From positions 1 to 26,770 of the forward strand of contig CAUEFX010000063.1 of the NCBI GenBank assembly GCA_958477465.1: a stretch of DNA of 26,770 bases. The letters are read 5' to 3'. This document shows positions 14,409 through 21,670 of this stretch, one piece after another; positions within the stretch are counted from its first letter, which is position 1; every line of letters begins with the position of its first letter. Made by a program: the position numbers and the translations under genes. The stretch comes from an uncultured Bacteroides sp. (GTDB lineage: Bacteria; Bacteroidota; Bacteroidia; Bacteroidales; Bacteroidaceae). The notes under the pieces were generated by a model. The model made no database searches, was not told where the DNA came from, and saw nothing but the letters and a program-made list of their open reading frames with translations.

Positions 14409-17400
14409 ATGAGCAAGAAGTTTGCCGAGTATTCACAGTTCGACCTTTCACAGGTAAACAAGGACGTATTGAAAAAATGGGACGAAAACCAGGTTTTCGC
14501 CAAGAGTATGACAGAACGTGAAGGCTGCCCTTCGTTTGTTTTTTACGAAGGTCCTCCATCAGCTAACGGTATGCCGGGCATTCACCACGTGATGGCTCGC
14601 TCTATAAAAGATATTTTCTGTCGCTATAAGACAATGAAGGGCTATCAGGTAAAGCGTAAAGCCGGATGGGATACGCACGGTTTACCGGTAGAACTGGGTG
14701 TGGAAAAAGCAATGGGCATCACCAAAGAAGACATCGGAAAGAAAATTTCTGTAGCGGAATACAATGCCGCCTGTCGCAAGGACGTGATGAAATTTACGAA
14801 AGAGTGGGAAGATCTTACTCACAAAATGGGATATTGGGTGGATATGAAGCGCCCGTATATCACATACGACAATCGTTACATCGAAACATTGTGGTGGCTG
14901 CTGAAACAGATGTATAAGAAAGGACTCTTATACAAAGGATATACTATCCAGCCTTATTCTCCGGCTGCCGGAACAGGTTTGAGTTCGCATGAACTGAACC
15001 AACCGGGGTGCTACCGCGATGTAAAAGATACGACTGTCGTGGCACAATTCAAGATTAAAAACCCGAAACCGGAAATGGCCGAATGGGGTACTCCATACTT
15101 CCTCGCATGGACTACCACTCCGTGGACTTTACCATCAAACACAGCTTTGTGTGTAGGTCCGAAATTCGATTATGTAGCCGTACAGTCTTACAACGCCTAC
15201 ACCGGACAACCCATCACGGCAATATTGGCAAAGGCGCTGCTGAATAACCATTTTAGCCCGAAAGCCGCTGACCTGAAACTGGAAGATTACAAGCCGGGGG
15301 ACAAGTTGGTTCCATTCAAAGTAGTTGCCGAATACAAAGGTCCCGACCTCGTAGGTATGGAATATGAGCAACTTATCCCATGGGTGAATCCGGGTGAAGG
15401 TGCATTCCGCGTCATCTCCGGTGATTATGTAACGACCGAAGACGGTACAGGTATCGTACACATCGCCCCGACATTCGGTGCAGACGATGCCCAAGTAGCC
15501 AAAGCTGCCGGAATTCCTCCCTTGCAATTGGTCAACAAGAAAGGCGAACTCCGTCCGATGGTGGATCTTACCGGTAAATTCTATACTTTAGATGAACTGG
15601 ATGAAACGTTTGTAAAAGAGCGTGTTAACGTAGAACTGTACAAAGAATATGCGGGACGTTTCGTGAAGAATGCATACGACCCGAATCTGACCGACCAAGA
15701 CGAGACTCTGGATATAAGCATCTGCATGATGATGAAGGCCAATAATCAGGCATTTAAGATAGAAAAGCATGTGCACAACTATCCGCATTGCTGGCGTACA
15801 GACAAACCGGTACTTTACTATCCGCTGGATAGCTGGTTTATCCGTTCTACCGCCTGCAAAGAGCGTATGATAGAACTGAACAAAACAATCAACTGGAAAC
15901 CCGAATCAACCGGTAGCGGACGTTTCGGTAAATGGTTGGAGAATCTGAACGACTGGAATCTGAGCCGTTCCCGTTATTGGGGAACTCCACTCCCGATCTG
16001 GCGTACAGAAGACAACAGCGATGAAAAATGTATCGAATCTGTTGAAGAGTTATACAATGAAGTAGAAAAGTCGGTAGCTGCCGGATTCATGAAATCGAAT
16101 CCTTATAAAGACAAAGGATTCGTGCCCGGACTTTATACGGACGAAAACTACAATAAAATCGACCTGCACCGTCCTTATGTAGACGATATCATTCTCGTAT
16201 CAAAAGGCGGAAAGCCGATGAAACGTGAGACAGACCTTATCGATGTATGGTTTGACTCCGGTGCGATGCCGTATGCACAAATTCATTATCCGTTCGAAAA
16301 CAAAGAACTGCTGGACAGCCATCAGGTATATCCTGCAGACTTCATTGCGGAAGGAGTGGACCAGACACGCGGATGGTTCTTCACCCTGCACGCTATTGCG
16401 ACAATGGTATTCGACAGCGTGGCTTATAAAGCTGTTATTTCTAACGGTCTGGTATTGGATAAAAACGGAAACAAAATGTCCAAGCGTTTGGGTAACGCCG
16501 TCGATCCGTTCTCTACAATCGAAAAATATGGTTCCGACCCATTGCGTTGGTATATGATTACGAACTCTTCTCCATGGGATAACCTGAAGTTCGATATGGA
16601 CGGAATTGAAGAGGTGCGCCGCAAGTTCTTCGGTACATTGTATAATACTTATTCATTCTTTGCCTTGTATGCCAATGTAGACGGATTCGAATATAAAGAA
16701 GCAGACGTACCGATGGAAGCGCGTCCGGAAATCGACCGCTGGATTTTATCGGTATTGAATACGCTGATCAAAGAAGTAGATACTTGCTACAACGAATACG
16801 AGCCTACAAAGGCCGGACGTTTGATCTCTGACTTTGTAAACGACAACTTGTCTAACTGGTATGTCCGCCTGAACCGCAAACGTTTCTGGGGAGGAGAGTT
16901 TACGCAAGACAAATTGTCGGCTTATCAGACATTATATACTTGTCTGGAAACCGTTGCAAAACTGATGGCACCTATCGCACCGTTCTATGCTGACCGCCTG
17001 TATGGTGATCTGACCTCTGCAACCGGACGCGACACTGCTGTCTCCATTCACCTTGCCAAATTCCCCGAATATAAAGAGGAAATGATAGACAAGGAGTTGG
17101 AAGTCCGTATGCAAATGGCACAAGACGTTACTTCCATGGTATTGGCACTGCGACGGAAAGTGAATATCAAAGTACGCCAACCGCTGCAATGTATCATGGT
17201 TCCGGTAGTAGATGAAGAACAAAAAGCTCATATAGAGGCCGTGAAAGCATTGATTATGAACGAAGTTAACGTAAAAGAAGTTCAGTTCGTAGACGGTGCT
17301 GCCGGTGTACTGGTAAAGAAAGTGAAGTGTGACTTCAAAAAGCTCGGCCCGAAATTCGGGAAACAGATGAAAGCAGTGGCGGCAGCCGTAGCGGCAATGC

Positions 17401-17834
17401 CACAGGAAGCTATTGCCGAACTGGAAAAGAACGGTAAATACACCTTGAATCTGGATGGAGCGGAAGCTGTCATCGAAGCGTCGGATGTGGAAATCTTCAG
17501 CGAAGACATTCCGGGATGGTTGGTTGCCAATGAAGGAAAACTGACAGTTGCCCTGGAAGTTACCGTAACCGAAGAACTCCGCCGTGAGGGTATTGCCCGC
17601 GAACTGGTGAACCGTATACAGAACATCCGCAAATCAAACGGTTTTGAGATAACTGATAAGATTAGAATAACAATATCTAAAAATCTGCAAACGGATGATG
17701 CTGTAAACGAATATAAAGACTATATTTGTAACCAAGTCCTGGGAATATCCCTTGATTTGAAGGACGAAGTGAAAGAGGGTACGGAGTTGAATTTCGATGA
17801 CTTCTCTTTGTTTGTCAATGTAGTGAAAGAATAA
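14409..17834 (+). CDS. ileS: Isoleucyl-tRNA synthetase, eukaryote-like type 2, with swapped HIGH motif
   Basis: This class I enzyme charges tRNA-Ile with isoleucine. At 1141 residues it is the long, eukaryote-like (IleRS2) form, distinct from the roughly 940-residue E. coli type. The region PPSANGMPGIHHVMARSIKD aligns with the family's GLPHYGH segment, but the canonical HxGH is replaced by Gly57-Ile58-His59-His60 (a GxHH arrangement). KMSKR is intact at 689-693. The CP1 editing domain shows TTTPWTLPSN (235-244) and GTGIVHIAP followed by FGADD (346-360), so proofreading is likely retained. The C-terminal third carries the anticodon-binding domain and the extra IleRS2 appendage. IleRS2 enzymes are generally insensitive to mupirocin, and I recall that the GxHH variant has been linked to very strong resistance. 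It has its own promoter and is followed after 33 bp by the DksA-like gene. Confidence 0.97.
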   Translation: MSKKFAEYSQFDLSQVNKDVLKKWDENQVFAKSMTEREGCPSFVFYEGPPSANGMPGIHHVMARSIKDIFCRYKTMKGYQVKRKAGWDTHGLPVELGVEKAMGITKEDIGKKISVAEYNAACRKDVMKFTKEWEDLTHKMGYWVDMKRPYITYDNRYIETLWWLLKQMYKKGLLYKGYTIQPYSPAAGTGLSSHELNQPGCYRDVKDTTVVAQFKIKNPKPEMAEWGTPYFLAWTTTPWTLPSNTALCVGPKFDYVAVQSYNAYTGQPITAILAKALLNNHFSPKAADLKLEDYKPGDKLVPFKVVAEYKGPDLVGMEYEQLIPWVNPGEGAFRVISGDYVTTEDGTGIVHIAPTFGADDAQVAKAAGIPPLQLVNKKGELRPMVDLTGKFYTLDELDETFVKERVNVELYKEYAGRFVKNAYDPNLTDQDETLDISICMMMKANNQAFKIEKHVHNYPHCWRTDKPVLYYPLDSWFIRSTACKERMIELNKTINWKPESTGSGRFGKWLENLNDWNLSRSRYWGTPLPIWRTEDNSDEKCIESVEELYNEVEKSVAAGFMKSNPYKDKGFVPGLYTDENYNKIDLHRPYVDDIILVSKGGKPMKRETDLIDVWFDSGAMPYAQIHYPFENKELLDSHQVYPADFIAEGVDQTRGWFFTLHAIATMVFDSVAYKAVISNGLVLDKNGNKMSKRLGNAVDPFSTIEKYGSDPLRWYMITNSSPWDNLKFDMDGIEEVRRKFFGTLYNTYSFFALYANVDGFEYKEADVPMEARPEIDRWILSVLNTLIKEVDTCYNEYEPTKAGRLISDFVNDNLSNWYVRLNRKRFWGGEFTQDKLSAYQTLYTCLETVAKLMAPIAPFYADRLYGDLTSATGRDTAVSIHLAKFPEYKEEMIDKELEVRMQMAQDVTSMVLALRRKVNIKVRQPLQCIMVPVVDEEQKAHIEAVKALIMNEVNVKEVQFVDGAAGVLVKKVKCDFKKLGPKFGKQMKAVAAAVAAMPQEAIAELEKNGKYTLNLDGAEAVIEASDVEIFSEDIPGWLVANEGKLTVALEVTVTEELRREGIARELVNRIQNIRKSNGFEITDKIRITISKNLQTDDAVNEYKDYICNQVLGISLDLKDEVKEGTELNFDDFSLFVNVVKE

Positions 17835-17867
17835 CCCTAATACTAATAACTTAAAAAAAACAAGATT

Positions 17868-18248
17868 ATGGCAGAAAAGACTAGATATTCGGATGCGGAA
17901 CTGGAAGAATTCCGCGCCATTATTATGGAGAAACTGGAATTGGCACAACGTGACTATGATCAGTTGAAAAAGAGTCTTATGGGGCTTGACGGAAACGATA
18001 CTGACGATACATCGCCTACATATAAGGTGTTGGAGGAAGGCGCCAATACGTTGTCAAAAGAAGAGACGACTCGTTTGGCACAACGTCAGTTGAAGTTTAT
18101 CCAAGGTCTGCAGGCGGCACTTGTCCGTATTGAGAACAAGACCTATGGCATCTGCCGTGAAACGGGTAAACTGATTCCTGCAGAACGCTTGCGCGCTGTG
18201 CCTCATGCCACACTGAGCATTGAAGCCAAAAACAGTGGAAAGAAATAA
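17868..18248 (+). CDS. DksA/TraR-family protein lacking the zinc-finger cysteines
   Basis: This 126-residue protein is predicted to act in the secondary channel of RNA polymerase, as DksA does with ppGpp. Residues about 8-90 form a long, charged, mostly helical region consistent with the coiled coil, with the acidic turn DGNDTDDTSP (41-50) at the likely tip. The C-terminus keeps the scaffold of the family zinc finger (YGICRETGKLIPAERLRAVP). Only Cys96 of the four cysteines remains; the other three positions are Thr99, Ser117 and Ala120, so zinc binding is very unlikely. Such cysteine-poor members are familiar in Bacteroidetes. It lies 33 bp after ileS with no clear promoter, so the two are probably cotranscribed. 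Its regulatory targets cannot be inferred. Confidence 0.85.
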   Translation: MAEKTRYSDAELEEFRAIIMEKLELAQRDYDQLKKSLMGLDGNDTDDTSPTYKVLEEGANTLSKEETTRLAQRQLKFIQGLQAALVRIENKTYGICRETGKLIPAERLRAVPHATLSIEAKNSGKK

Positions 18249-18254
18249 ATCAGC

Positions 18255-18329
18255 AACGAGTTAGAAGCCGCAAGCTACAAGTCGCCGTATATAAATAAGG
18301 TACTTGTAGCTTGCGATTTATAGCTCGTT
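18255..18329. repeat. Large imperfect palindrome between the DksA-like gene and lspA
   Basis: A 28-base arm (18255-18282) pairs with its partner (18302-18329) around a 19-base loop. The inner 14 bp, CGCAAGCTACAAGT / ACTTGTAGCTTGCG, are perfect, and so are the outer six, AACGAG / CTCGTT. The eight pairs between include two mismatches and two G-U. It starts 7 bp after the DksA-like stop and ends 26 bp before lspA. No T run follows. It may be an RNA-processing or attenuation structure, or a REP-like repeat. Confidence 0.7.
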
Positions 18330-18355
18330 ACTTATATAACTTGTACTCAACTAAA

Positions 18356-19000
18356 ATGAAAAAACTACTTACGAAAGGACGGATAGCCCTGCTTGTCATC
18401 TTTTCAGTGCTGATTATAGATCAGATTATCAAAATCTGGATTAAAACCCACATGTATTGGCACGAAAGCATTCGTATCACCGATTGGTTTTACATCTACT
18501 TCACTGAAAACAATGGCATGGCATTCGGTATGGAAATTTTCGGGAAGTTATTCCTCACCACCTTCCGTATTGTTGCGGTCGCTTTAATCGGCTGGTATCT
18601 GTATAAAATAGTAAAAAAGGGATTCAAAACCGGTTACATCGTTTGTGTTTCATTGATTCTGACGGGAGCCTTGGGTAACATTATCGACAGTGTGTTCTAT
18701 GGGGTGATCTTTAATGAAAGTACCCATTCGCAAATTGCCGCTTTCATGCCCGAAGGGGGAGGATACTCCACTTGGTTTTATGGCAAAGTGGTAGACATGT
18801 TCTACTTTCCGATAATCGACACGAACTGGCCCGCTTGGATGCCGTTCGTGGGTGGAGAACATTTCATCTTCTTCAGTCCTATATTCAACTTTGCCGATGC
18901 CGCCATCAGCTGCGGTATCATTGCGCTGCTTCTTTTTTATAGCAAATATCTGAACGAGTCTTACCACTCACACGAAAAAAAAGACGAAGACAGAAAATGA
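18356..19000 (+). CDS. lspA: Lipoprotein signal peptidase (SPase II)
   Basis: This inner-membrane aspartyl protease removes signal peptides from prolipoproteins after lipidation. I choose ATG 18356 (MKKLLTKGRIALL), giving 214 residues. The frame extends to a TTG at 18311, but that lies inside the palindrome. Four hydrophobic helices are visible. Conserved elements are Asp22 (IDQIIKIWI), ENNGMAFGMEIF (51-62), GALGNIIDSVFYG (Asp111), and the catalytic dyad Asp147 (KVVDMFYFPI) and Asp181 (FNFADAAI). The protein is longer than the 160-odd residues of proteobacterial LspA because of an insertion at about 118-175, as is usual in Bacteroidetes. It overlaps the next gene, itself a lipoprotein, at ATGA. 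Confidence 0.96.
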   Translation: MKKLLTKGRIALLVIFSVLIIDQIIKIWIKTHMYWHESIRITDWFYIYFTENNGMAFGMEIFGKLFLTTFRIVAVALIGWYLYKIVKKGFKTGYIVCVSLILTGALGNIIDSVFYGVIFNESTHSQIAAFMPEGGGYSTWFYGKVVDMFYFPIIDTNWPAWMPFVGGEHFIFFSPIFNFADAAISCGIIALLLFYSKYLNESYHSHEKKDEDRK

Positions 19001-20142
19001 AAAAAGACCTCCGGTTTCAATGGTGTATCCTATACTTGCTGGCAATATTCGTAACAGGCTGTACGGTGAAAAGGCCCAATGAGGTTCTTCCGGAATCAAC
19101 AATGGAAGACTTGTTGTACGATTATCACATTGCCAAAGCGATGGGAGATAACTTACCTTATAATGAAAATTATAAGAAGGTACTGTATACGGATGCGGTA
19201 TTCAATAAATACGGTACGACGAAAGTTGTATTCGACTCATCGATGGTATGGTATACACGTAACACGGAAGTTTTGGCTAAGGTATATGAGAAAGTAAGCA
19301 AAAGGCTGAAAGCACAGCAGAATGTAATAAATCATCTGATTGCCATACGTGATAAAAAGCCAATGACGTCTGCTCCCGGAGACAGTGTCGATGTATGGGC
19401 ATGGCAACGCATGAAACGGTTGACTGGGATGACTACAGATGATAAATTGACCTTTGTATTGCCTTCGGACAGTAATTTCAAGGAACGTGATACATTGGTA
19501 TGGGAGGTGCGTTATCAATTCCTCGAGAATGCTCCGGATACAGCTTTGACTGCTTTGATGGCCATGCAAATCATATTTGAGAACGACAGTATTATCAGTG
19601 CTACTCAGAGAGTGGCGAATTCCGGTACACAAAGTATCTGTTTGCAATCGGATACTCTGGGGGCTATCAGGGAGGTGAAAGGATTTATATATTATCCGAG
19701 AGAAAAAACTCCTCATACTTTAGTGCTTGATAAAATAACATTGATGCGCTATCACTCTAATGACACCCTGCAGGCGTTGAATGATTCATTGCAAAGCGAC
19801 AGTGCTTCAGAACCGGACGCCGCCCGGAAGGAAAAAGAAAAGGTTCATGAAGAGAACGCCGATGCAGTAAAGACTGATTTGCAACAATCACAGAGACTCA
19901 GTCCGGAAGAGATGAACCGTCGTCGTAGTAACCGGCAACGGGAAGTTAAACCGGAGTTGCGGGAAATAAAACCGGAACAACTGGATGTAAAACCGGAGTT
20001 ACGGGAGATTAAACCGGAACGGAGGGATGCACAACCGGAGCAGCTCAAAACGGGAAAAAAGAAAATACAGACGGAACCGTTGGAATTAAAGCAGGAAGGG
20101 CAGATGAATCAGCGCCGCCTGCAGAAGAAGCAAGTACAGTAA
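18997..20142 (+). CDS. DUF4296 lipoprotein with C-terminal heptapeptide repeats
   Basis: This 381-residue predicted lipoprotein has a lipobox ending FVTGC (Cys22). The following segment, LPESTMEDLLYDYHIAKAMG, with the later VFNKYGTTKVVFDSSMVWY, is typical of the Bacteroidetes DUF4296 family, whose function is unknown. After about residue 265 the protein becomes charged and low in complexity. Residues 316-350 consist of five seven-residue units of the form (E/D)xKPExx. This tail may be a flexible, surface- or peptidoglycan-facing linker. The start overlaps lspA by 4 bp, so the lipoprotein and its maturation protease are translationally coupled. The stop overlaps the next ATG by one base. The repeat count probably varies between strains. 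Confidence 0.85.
   Translation: MKKDLRFQWCILYLLAIFVTGCTVKRPNEVLPESTMEDLLYDYHIAKAMGDNLPYNENYKKVLYTDAVFNKYGTTKVVFDSSMVWYTRNTEVLAKVYEKVSKRLKAQQNVINHLIAIRDKKPMTSAPGDSVDVWAWQRMKRLTGMTTDDKLTFVLPSDSNFKERDTLVWEVRYQFLENAPDTALTALMAMQIIFENDSIISATQRVANSGTQSICLQSDTLGAIREVKGFIYYPREKTPHTLVLDKITLMRYHSNDTLQALNDSLQSDSASEPDAARKEKEKVHEENADAVKTDLQQSQRLSPEEMNRRRSNRQREVKPELREIKPEQLDVKPELREIKPERRDAQPEQLKTGKKKIQTEPLELKQEGQMNQRRLQKKQVQ
19942..20046 (+). repeat. Five in-frame 21-bp repeats inside the DUF4296 gene
   Basis: The units encode EVKPELR, EIKPEQL, DVKPELR, EIKPERR and DAQPEQL. Units 1 and 3, and units 2 and 4, resemble each other most, so a 42-bp duplication of a two-unit block is likely. The core AAACCGGA recurs in the first four units, and the fifth has the variant CAACCGGA. 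Confidence 0.85.
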
Positions 20143-20393
20143 TGAAACGTTTCGCTTCTCATTATTTATATGTACCGGACACCGGATTTCTGAAACAACA
20201 TGTAATAGAAGTGGAAGAAGGATATGTCGTGAACTTCTTCCCTCTTACAGAAGAGATAGAATCGGTGGAGTGGATGCCCGGCGTTATAGAATTAGTTCCG
20301 GAAAGAGATAAACTTCGTGCCTGTCTCCTATATCCATTCGATTTCAAAACGATGCAACCTGTCGCCGGAACTCAGCGCAGACAATTGCCGTAG
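20142..20393 (+). CDS. Small conserved-type protein of unknown function
   Basis: This 83-residue protein belongs to no family I can name. It starts at an ATG overlapping the DUF4296 stop (TAATG), which supports coupled translation. It has no signal peptide or membrane helix. The first 75 residues look like a compact, beta-rich acidic domain: an aromatic N-terminus (HYLYVPDTGFLKQHVIEVEE), then GYVVNFFPLTEEIESVEWMPGV, then LVPERDKLRACLLYPFDF. Codon use resembles the neighbours. Its last 50 bp overlap the 3' end of the opposite-strand methyltransferase, which encodes that protein's SPOUT-knot end, so both 3' ends are constrained. Confidence 0.65.
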   Translation: MKRFASHYLYVPDTGFLKQHVIEVEEGYVVNFFPLTEEIESVEWMPGVIELVPERDKLRACLLYPFDFKTMQPVAGTQRRQLP

Positions 20394-21108
20394 CGATTGC
20401 TACATTAAGCGACTCGGACGTTTCACGTTCTTGCGGATAGTTGGGAATGTATAGTTTCCGGTTAATCAACGTTTCTATCTCCTTGCTGATTCCGTTTCCC
20501 TCGTTTCCCATTACGATCAGTCCGTTGCGAGATAATGGCTGCTCATATATGTTCTCTCCATCCAGAAAAGTACCATAAACAGGAAAATCACCAAGCGAAC
20601 GGATCAGGTCGGGCAGGGGAGTATAGGCTACTTTCACCCGGGCTATCCCCCCCATGGTAGCTTGCACGGTCTTAGGATTGTATACATCCACTGTATTGGG
20701 CGAACAGAATATATGCTCTATTCCAAACCAATCGGCCAAGCGGATGATTGTTCCCAAATTACCCGGATCCTGAACATCGTCTAAAGCAAGACAAAGGGAA
20801 TTATGAAGAACAGCGTTATCTATAGAGTATTCGGGCTGCTCGAATATGGCAAGTACTTGCTGCGGTGTTTTCAAAAGGCTGGCACGCGATAAATCATCCT
20901 GACCGACCTCTACCACCTCATCTGCCACAACCGACGGATGCTCTCGCAGCCATGAAGAGGTGGCAGCCAAAAAACGGCAAGGGAAACAGCCTAATAAATC
21001 ACCGACCAGCTTGGGACCCTCTGCCAAAAAGACTTTCTCTTCTTTACGAATCTTTTTTTGCTCTAACGAATGGATATACTTGACTTTATTTTTGCTTAAT
21101 GATAACAT
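20344..21108 (-). CDS. SpoU/TrmH-family RNA 2'-O-ribose methyltransferase
   Basis: This 254-residue SAM-dependent enzyme of the SPOUT class methylates a ribose 2'-OH in rRNA or tRNA. The N-terminal substrate-binding domain starts with SKNKVKYIHSLEQKKIRKEE and FLAEGPKLV, typical of the RlmB-like or TsnR-like branch. The three SpoU motifs follow: LDDVQDPGNLGTIIRLADWF (109-128), IVMGNEGNGIS (198-208) and SLNVAIATAIVCAEFRRQ (233-250), forming the knotted cofactor site. The target nucleotide cannot be assigned. The gene converges on, and overlaps by 50 bp, the small plus-strand gene. A -7-like element lies at 21128-21135. Confidence 0.93.
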   Translation of the reverse strand: MLSLSKNKVKYIHSLEQKKIRKEEKVFLAEGPKLVGDLLGCFPCRFLAATSSWLREHPSVVADEVVEVGQDDLSRASLLKTPQQVLAIFEQPEYSIDNAVLHNSLCLALDDVQDPGNLGTIIRLADWFGIEHIFCSPNTVDVYNPKTVQATMGGIARVKVAYTPLPDLIRSLGDFPVYGTFLDGENIYEQPLSRNGLIVMGNEGNGISKEIETLINRKLYIPNYPQERETSESLNVAIATAIVCAEFRRQVASF

Positions 21109-21127
21109 ATATATTTCTTATTTACGG

Positions 21128-21135
21128 CAAAGCTA
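21128..21135 (-). promoter_or_regulatory. Promoter -7 element of the SpoU methyltransferase gene
   Basis: On the minus strand this reads TAGCTTTG followed by C, an exact TAnnTTTG match 20 bases before the ATG. No clear -33 TTTG is seen at the right distance. Confidence 0.5.
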
Positions 21136-21243
21136 TAAAGATATTCGCAATATTCCTCTTTCTCTAACTCCTTTTTCTATAGCTATTTTCTCTCGATTAA
21201 CAATATTTATACTGATAAAAATATACTATCTATTTATTTTTCG

Positions 21244-21251
21244 TAGTTTTG
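21244..21251 (+). promoter_or_regulatory. Promoter -7 element of the BlaI-M56 operon
   Basis: TAGTTTTG followed by C matches TAnnTTTG and ends 43 bases before the ATG at 21295. The -33 region is AT-rich without TTTG. A BlaI-type repressor would be expected to bind nearby, but I see no convincing dyad. Confidence 0.5.
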
Positions 21252-21294
21252 CTAAAAAATAGTAAACTGATTATCAATAGTAAATGTAATTTCA

Positions 21295-21657
21295 ATGGAA
21301 AGACTTACACAGCAAGAAGAAGAAGTAATGCTTTACTTTTGGAAGTTAGGCCCCAGTTTTATCAGAGACGTCTTAAATCAGATGCCGGCACCTAAACCGC
21401 CATATACCAGTGTGGCTTCGGTAGTACGCAATCTGGAGAAGAAAAAATATCTGTCTCCTTTCAAAATCGGTAACTCCATCCAGTATCACCCCATCATTAA
21501 GGAAAGTGAGTACAAAAGGTATTTCTTGAGCGGAGTGGTCAGCAATTATTTTACCGGTTCATACAAGGAAATGGTTTCATTCTTTGTCAGGGACCGTAAA
21601 ATCAGTAAAAAAGAGCTGGAAGATCTTATTGACATAATCGAAGATGAAGAATCCTAA
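21295..21657 (+). CDS. BlaI/MecI-family transcriptional repressor
   Basis: This 120-residue winged-helix repressor opens with LTQQEEEVMLYFWKLGPSFI, the first helix of the penicillinase-repressor family. A recognition helix follows (PYTSVASVVRNLEKKKYLSP), then a C-terminal dimerisation region (about 72-120). In the classical system BlaI is cleaved when the membrane sensor BlaR1 detects a ligand. The next gene, 13 bp downstream, encodes an M56 peptidase, so the pair reproduces that layout. No beta-lactamase gene is adjacent. The regulon is therefore unknown and may be the operon itself. Confidence 0.92.
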   Translation: MERLTQQEEEVMLYFWKLGPSFIRDVLNQMPAPKPPYTSVASVVRNLEKKKYLSPFKIGNSIQYHPIIKESEYKRYFLSGVVSNYFTGSYKEMVSFFVRDRKISKKELEDLIDIIEDEES

Positions 21658-21670
21658 ATAGAACCCCGAT

